From a virus, in the IMG/VR virus record IMGVR_UViG_3300031957_002411, positions 62,001 to 126,000 of that record: DNA of 64,000 nucleotides. One strand, 5' to 3'. The position numbers and the translations under genes are program-made. The notes below the pieces were generated by a model. That model was not told where the DNA came from. It worked only from the letters and a program-made list of their open reading frames with translations, and did not search any database. Positions 60,726 to 64,000 of the stretch are shown here, piece by piece; the stretch's first letter is position 1, and every line of letters starts with the position of its first letter.

Positions 60726-62702
60726 TCAATACACATTTTTCATGTTATCAGCGAACCAACTAGGTCCATTGTACAGCTTTTCATCGGTTTTTTGTTTATG
60801 ACCACCAGTTGCGAAACCACCATAAAATTCATATTCAGCTTGTGTAGGAGTTCTCTGTAAAACTCTAGCAGACATGTTAGCCATTAGAAGTGCAGAGTAT
60901 CTATCTTTACGCATTTTACTCTTTCTGCCAGTTCCCACAACGACCTGTGGGGTATCCCATCTATCTCTGCCTGAAGTTGTTTGTGTCATCTGTATCATAG
61001 AAAGTTCATCTTTCAACTCTTCTATGTCTAGAACGCACTCTTCTAGAGTATCAAACATTCTAGCCTTAGTATTATCCTCATGTTCTGATATTGTAAAAGT
61101 CAAAGGATCGAAAGCTGGAAACAGTAAAGCTTTATCTTCAAAGTCTTTTCTAAGACCGTGATTCGCTTCTGACAGCCAATCATACTTAGCGAACTGGCAC
61201 ATTTCCAATATGTGTAACCCTCTCTCTCCGTCTGTATCTTTTTCTTTATTGTCGTCTATGACAGGCCAGATTGGTATTTCACCGTCTTTAATTTTATCAT
61301 TATCATGAAGAGACTCCATTACAGCAACGCCACCACCTTGAGCATCCATAGCTATATGTATACATGGAAATAGTTTCATCAAGTCTCTAATTTTTCTAGC
61401 GCAGTAGGAGTAAAAATCAGATTCTGAAGAATAACCTTTCTTAACTTTTTCTTTATGTTCAGACCTAGTTGTAGTCCAGCAGTGAACAATTCTTCTATGG
61501 TTTGCATTTACCTCTAGTACTACAATGCTAAAATTATCTACTTCAGATGCTGGGTCAACTCCAAATATATATTTTTTATCTTTATCACCCATAAGCACTG
61601 CTTCAAAATTTATGACATCTCCATTAGAATTTTTTATTTCGTCCTCTTGACCAACAACACAAGATTCTATAAGTGATCGTTTAAAAAATCCTTGGCTATC
61701 CCGTGTAAAGCAAGCTCCATATTCCATTTGATAAATACCAGTGTGGACGGTTGCTTTTGATCTAGCAACTTGGTCTGCATCCATGAATCCTTTAGGTAAA
61801 AGTTCATACGGCACACGTATAATTGAATACTGAGTCCAATCAAAATTTTCTGGAGGGTCTTCGCCAAAAACCTCTCTTAACTTAGATAGCTCACCTCGAC
61901 TTTTTATAATAGATTTCCATTTTTTCCAATAAGTTGCAAAATGATTAAAATCATAATAAGCTGTTCCTGATAAAACAATCTGATTATCTTTTTTAACTTC
62001 TTGTATTTCGCTGTTCAGTTCAATTCCCAGTTCTTTAGCCTTTTCTTCAGCAGCCATACGTTTTACATTTTCTACTGGGTTAGAGCTAACAGCTGCAAAA
62101 CCAGCTACAACATTTTCAAATATTTCTCTAGGTATAGACGCAAATTCGTCAGCGATAATGTCATTAGCACGTTGACCTCTGATCTTTTGTCCATCACCAA
62201 GAGGTAGGCAAGTGACTGTACTATCATTTAATCGTAACGTACATCTATCAGTATCTCTTCTTGGTCCACTATCCCCATCGCATATATCTCTTAACATAGG
62301 AGAGTTTCGCCATATTGTTTCCATGTATTCAAACAAAACCTTAGACTGTCTGAATGCAGCACCAACAATTACAATCTTACGTTGTGGCAATATTAAAGCC
62401 CTTAATATAGCATATAAAGAAAGCATGAAAGACTTACCAAAACCTCGACTAGCAATTAACATTGGAAATTTACGTTCCCATACTTCTTTAAGAACAAGAC
62501 TTTGAGATGGCAATAATTGGATATTTAGTATGTGATGACAAAAGAATGATAAATATTCTGGCTTAGTCATCAACCAAGCTAAGTGTAGATTGAAATCATC
62601 GCTTTGAATATTTAACACGCTCATTGGATTAAATAAATCTGATTCTACAGAATCTAATCCTAGCCACGCTTCGTCAATTTTTTTTAGTTTAGCTTCTGCC
62701 AT
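60726..62702 (-). CDS. terL: Terminase large subunit
   Basis: A 658-residue packaging motor. The ATPase part has Walker A ASRGFGKSF (residues 84-92) and Walker B IIADE (182-186), with the adenine-binding VLKEVWERKFPML segment before it. The C-terminal nuclease part has IFGVDPASEVDNFSIVVLEV with the first metal-binding Asp, and HIAMDAQGGGVAVME with a later one. It cuts concatemers and pumps DNA into the prohead through the portal. The first codons overlap the ClpP-like gene by 19 bases. No small terminase gene is seen in this window; it may lie to the right of the window. Confidence 0.95.
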   Translation of the reverse strand: MAEAKLKKIDEAWLGLDSVESDLFNPMSVLNIQSDDFNLHLAWLMTKPEYLSFFCHHILNIQLLPSQSLVLKEVWERKFPMLIASRGFGKSFMLSLYAILRALILPQRKIVIVGAAFRQSKVLFEYMETIWRNSPMLRDICDGDSGPRRDTDRCTLRLNDSTVTCLPLGDGQKIRGQRANDIIADEFASIPREIFENVVAGFAAVSSNPVENVKRMAAEEKAKELGIELNSEIQEVKKDNQIVLSGTAYYDFNHFATYWKKWKSIIKSRGELSKLREVFGEDPPENFDWTQYSIIRVPYELLPKGFMDADQVARSKATVHTGIYQMEYGACFTRDSQGFFKRSLIESCVVGQEDEIKNSNGDVINFEAVLMGDKDKKYIFGVDPASEVDNFSIVVLEVNANHRRIVHCWTTTRSEHKEKVKKGYSSESDFYSYCARKIRDLMKLFPCIHIAMDAQGGGVAVMESLHDNDKIKDGEIPIWPVIDDNKEKDTDGERGLHILEMCQFAKYDWLSEANHGLRKDFEDKALLFPAFDPLTFTISEHEDNTKARMFDTLEECVLDIEELKDELSMIQMTQTTSGRDRWDTPQVVVGTGRKSKMRKDRYSALLMANMSARVLQRTPTQAEYEFYGGFATGGHKQKTDEKLYNGPSWFADNMKNVY

Positions 62703-63331
62703 GAGTCTATAATCCTATCTGCAAAACCATAGTGTACAGCGTCTTCTGCATTTAAATACCAATCTCCAGATTTTAATTTTCTTAACAAGAATGTTTTCAC
62801 TTTTTCCACATCTGGACTACTACCATATTTTTCTTTAAAGAATTTACCACCTATGCAACTTTGTGCATATATATCTATCATCATATCACATATATATTTT
62901 TCGTACTTAACCCAATTTTGAACACTTAGGTATTCTCCGCTAGCTCCTGTAGATCCATAATGAGACATAAAATAAGTGTTTGGTGTTATAAGTCGTCTGT
63001 CAGCTGCTTGAAATATTATACTACTCATAGACTCTGCTTGACCATAAGCTATAATTGTAACATGACATCTTGACATTTGTATAGCATCATAAATTGCCAT
63101 ACCATCCGACCATTCTCCACCAACACTCTGCATGTGTATCATTATTGGTTTGTCAGACTTTATTTCTAAAGCCCTAATGTTTTTAAGAAAATTGTTTGAC
63201 ATCTTATATTCTACACCCGGATTGTCTTCATCATTAGTTCCGTAGTAGTTGTGCAAGAATATCTCTCTTGTGTCTATATTTGCTCCGTAGTTATGAAGAT
63301 CATACAACAGGTCTTTATCTGCGTTGTTCAT
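62684..63331 (-). CDS. ClpP-like serine protease
   Basis: A 215-residue protein of the ClpP/crotonase fold. Motifs in order: TREIFL near the N-terminus, IMIHMQSVGGEWSDGMAIYD (compare the oxyanion 'NSPGG' loop), YGQAESMSSII with Ser101 as nucleophile, YFMSHYGS with His124, and LNAEDAVHYGFADRI at the end; D190 just before it probably aligns with the third catalytic residue. It starts with a strong GGAGGA site, coupled by ATGA to the nuclease gene. In many phages a ClpP-like enzyme matures the prohead, but here a separate protease/scaffold fusion exists, so this protein may process other virion or host proteins. Confidence 0.88.
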   Translation of the reverse strand: MNNADKDLLYDLHNYGANIDTREIFLHNYYGTNDEDNPGVEYKMSNNFLKNIRALEIKSDKPIMIHMQSVGGEWSDGMAIYDAIQMSRCHVTIIAYGQAESMSSIIFQAADRRLITPNTYFMSHYGSTGASGEYLSVQNWVKYEKYICDMMIDIYAQSCIGGKFFKEKYGSSPDVEKVKTFLLRKLKSGDWYLNAEDAVHYGFADRIIDSWQKLN

Positions 63332-63831
63332 GTCTTCCTCCCTATAGTATACATTTCATTAATCCTTTTGAAAATACTACTTACAGCTAAAAATGCTGTC
63401 CGTTTATCACCACAAAATAAAACATGTACATTATTATACAATTCAAATTCTACTAAACATTTTAACATATATCTTCCCGTTATTTTAACAGAAGCTTTGT
63501 TTTTAATTGGTATCCTTGTTTCTTCTGGAAACTTAAGTAAATCATCTAAAGAAAATTCTAACACCAAAAACTTAAATGGAAAACTTTCCATCCTAGCTAT
63601 CTCATTCATAAAGGTTCGTTTTTTAGAACCTAAGTTTATTGCTAACTCTTCTACACATCCTTTTCTTTCAACACATATCTTGTCTTCTAGTCCTTGAATA
63701 GAATAATCACCAGTATCTAGCTTTTGATCAACCATACCAGCGCAGGTATTAAACTTGCTAAAATAATATCCGTCTTGCTCACGGGTATCTTTAATAACTG
63801 TAAAGTCAGGAGCCTTTTTGTATTTTGCCAT
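63328..63831 (-). CDS. ERCC4-type nuclease
   Basis: A 167-residue protein with the complete XPF/ERCC4 nuclease pattern: DTREQ (residues 15-19), DTGDYSI (39-45), VERKG with E55, R56, K57, and the helix RTFMNEIARM (72-81). The D-(x)n-E-R-K residues bind the metal. The family cuts branched or flap DNA structures. There is no helicase or HhH domain, so it is the minimal nuclease, as in many phages. It may act in recombination or in trimming DNA before packaging. Its start lies within the HNH gene (26-base overlap). Confidence 0.87.
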   Translation of the reverse strand: MAKYKKAPDFTVIKDTREQDGYYFSKFNTCAGMVDQKLDTGDYSIQGLEDKICVERKGCVEELAINLGSKKRTFMNEIARMESFPFKFLVLEFSLDDLLKFPEETRIPIKNKASVKITGRYMLKCLVEFELYNNVHVLFCGDKRTAFLAVSSIFKRINEMYTIGRKT

Positions 63832-64000
63832 TATTTATTTCTCTGAATAATGTTTCGTAGTGGGTTTCTTTTCCTGTTATATTTTTATGACATTTCTTAC
63901 ACAGTGTTATTCCATTAGACGGTTCATACCTTAGAGAAGAAGCGCCAGCCCAAGTTTGTATATGATGTACGTTTAAGTTCTTTTTCGATTTGCAGTTTGG
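63806..64000 (-). CDS. HNH endonuclease, 5' end cut by the window edge
   Basis: Only the last 64 codons are visible, and no start codon is inside the window. The frame reads NLNVHHIQTWAGASSLRYEP, then SNGITLCKKCHKNITGKE. This gives the HH of the HNH motif, the Asn of the NG pair and a CxxCH zinc pair: a classic HNH nuclease. It ends at TGA 63806-63808. HNH enzymes next to the terminase are required for packaging in several HK97-like phages; this one is three genes away and could equally be a homing nuclease. Confidence 0.88.
   Translation of the reverse strand, partial: PNCKSKKNLNVHHIQTWAGASSLRYEPSNGITLCKKCHKNITGKETHYETLFREINNGKIQKGS

Noticed and set aside
1-64000. tRNA genes, reverse transcriptase/diversity-generating elements, integrase or insertion sequences
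   Set aside because: No cloverleaf, catalytic motif or terminal inverted repeats were found by eye; gaps between genes are at most about 110 bases.

Overview
The window is a contiguous piece of an AT-rich tailed double-stranded DNA phage genome (Caudoviricetes). Terminase, portal, capsid, tail-tube and tape-measure genes are all present and nearly every base is coding. No tRNA, rRNA, CRISPR array, integrase or lysis gene was seen. The host cannot be named from the sequence. One tail-tube candidate, a 1791-residue tape measure and no recognisable contractile sheath suggest a long-tailed siphovirus. The common rule of about 1.5 angstrom of tail per tape-measure residue would give roughly 270 nm.

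Left arm (1-7739, + strand): a tightly overlapped operon. It holds three GT-B glycosyltransferases (the first cut by the window edge), a methyltransferase-like remnant, a nucleotidyltransferase-like protein, a divergent GT-like protein, an unknown, a free-standing HTH plus Vsr/DUF559-like endonuclease, a Rad52/ERF-like annealing protein candidate and a zinc-ribbon protein. It ends at a two-way terminator that also ends the opposing late operons.

Right arm (64000 down to 7772, - strand): about 56 kb of virion genes. In transcription order they are an HNH nuclease (cut by the right edge), an ERCC4-type nuclease, a ClpP-like protease, large terminase, portal, a protease/scaffold fusion, a head decoration protein, and major capsid protein with a strong terminator. 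Then comes a block of fibre-like and surface-like proteins: a YadA-head-like fibre, an 1823-residue Cys-repeat and mucin-like protein, small Ig-like proteins and a cupredoxin-bearing fibre. Connector and tail genes follow: adaptor, head closure, tail completion, tail tube, two paralogous chaperone-position proteins and the tape measure. Last are very large tail-tip or surface proteins, including a 3961-residue protein.

Most notable: (1) the 3961-residue protein carries seven FG-GAP blade motifs with a DxSxS-containing insertion between motifs 2 and 3, the arrangement of integrin alpha chains; (2) about 19 four-cysteine modules, many ending in a DRDGDG calcium-type loop, joined to a Thr/Ser mucin-like tract; (3) a repeated minus-strand promoter-like motif (T-run then GTGTATA), in two places directly abutting an intrinsic terminator; (4) a hairpin that encloses the ribosome binding site and start codon of the first chaperone-position gene; (5) a four-ligand cupredoxin-like domain in a virion fibre; and (6) a staphylococcal-nuclease-like insertion in the tape measure. 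All functional statements are read from motifs and gene order by eye; no database search was run.
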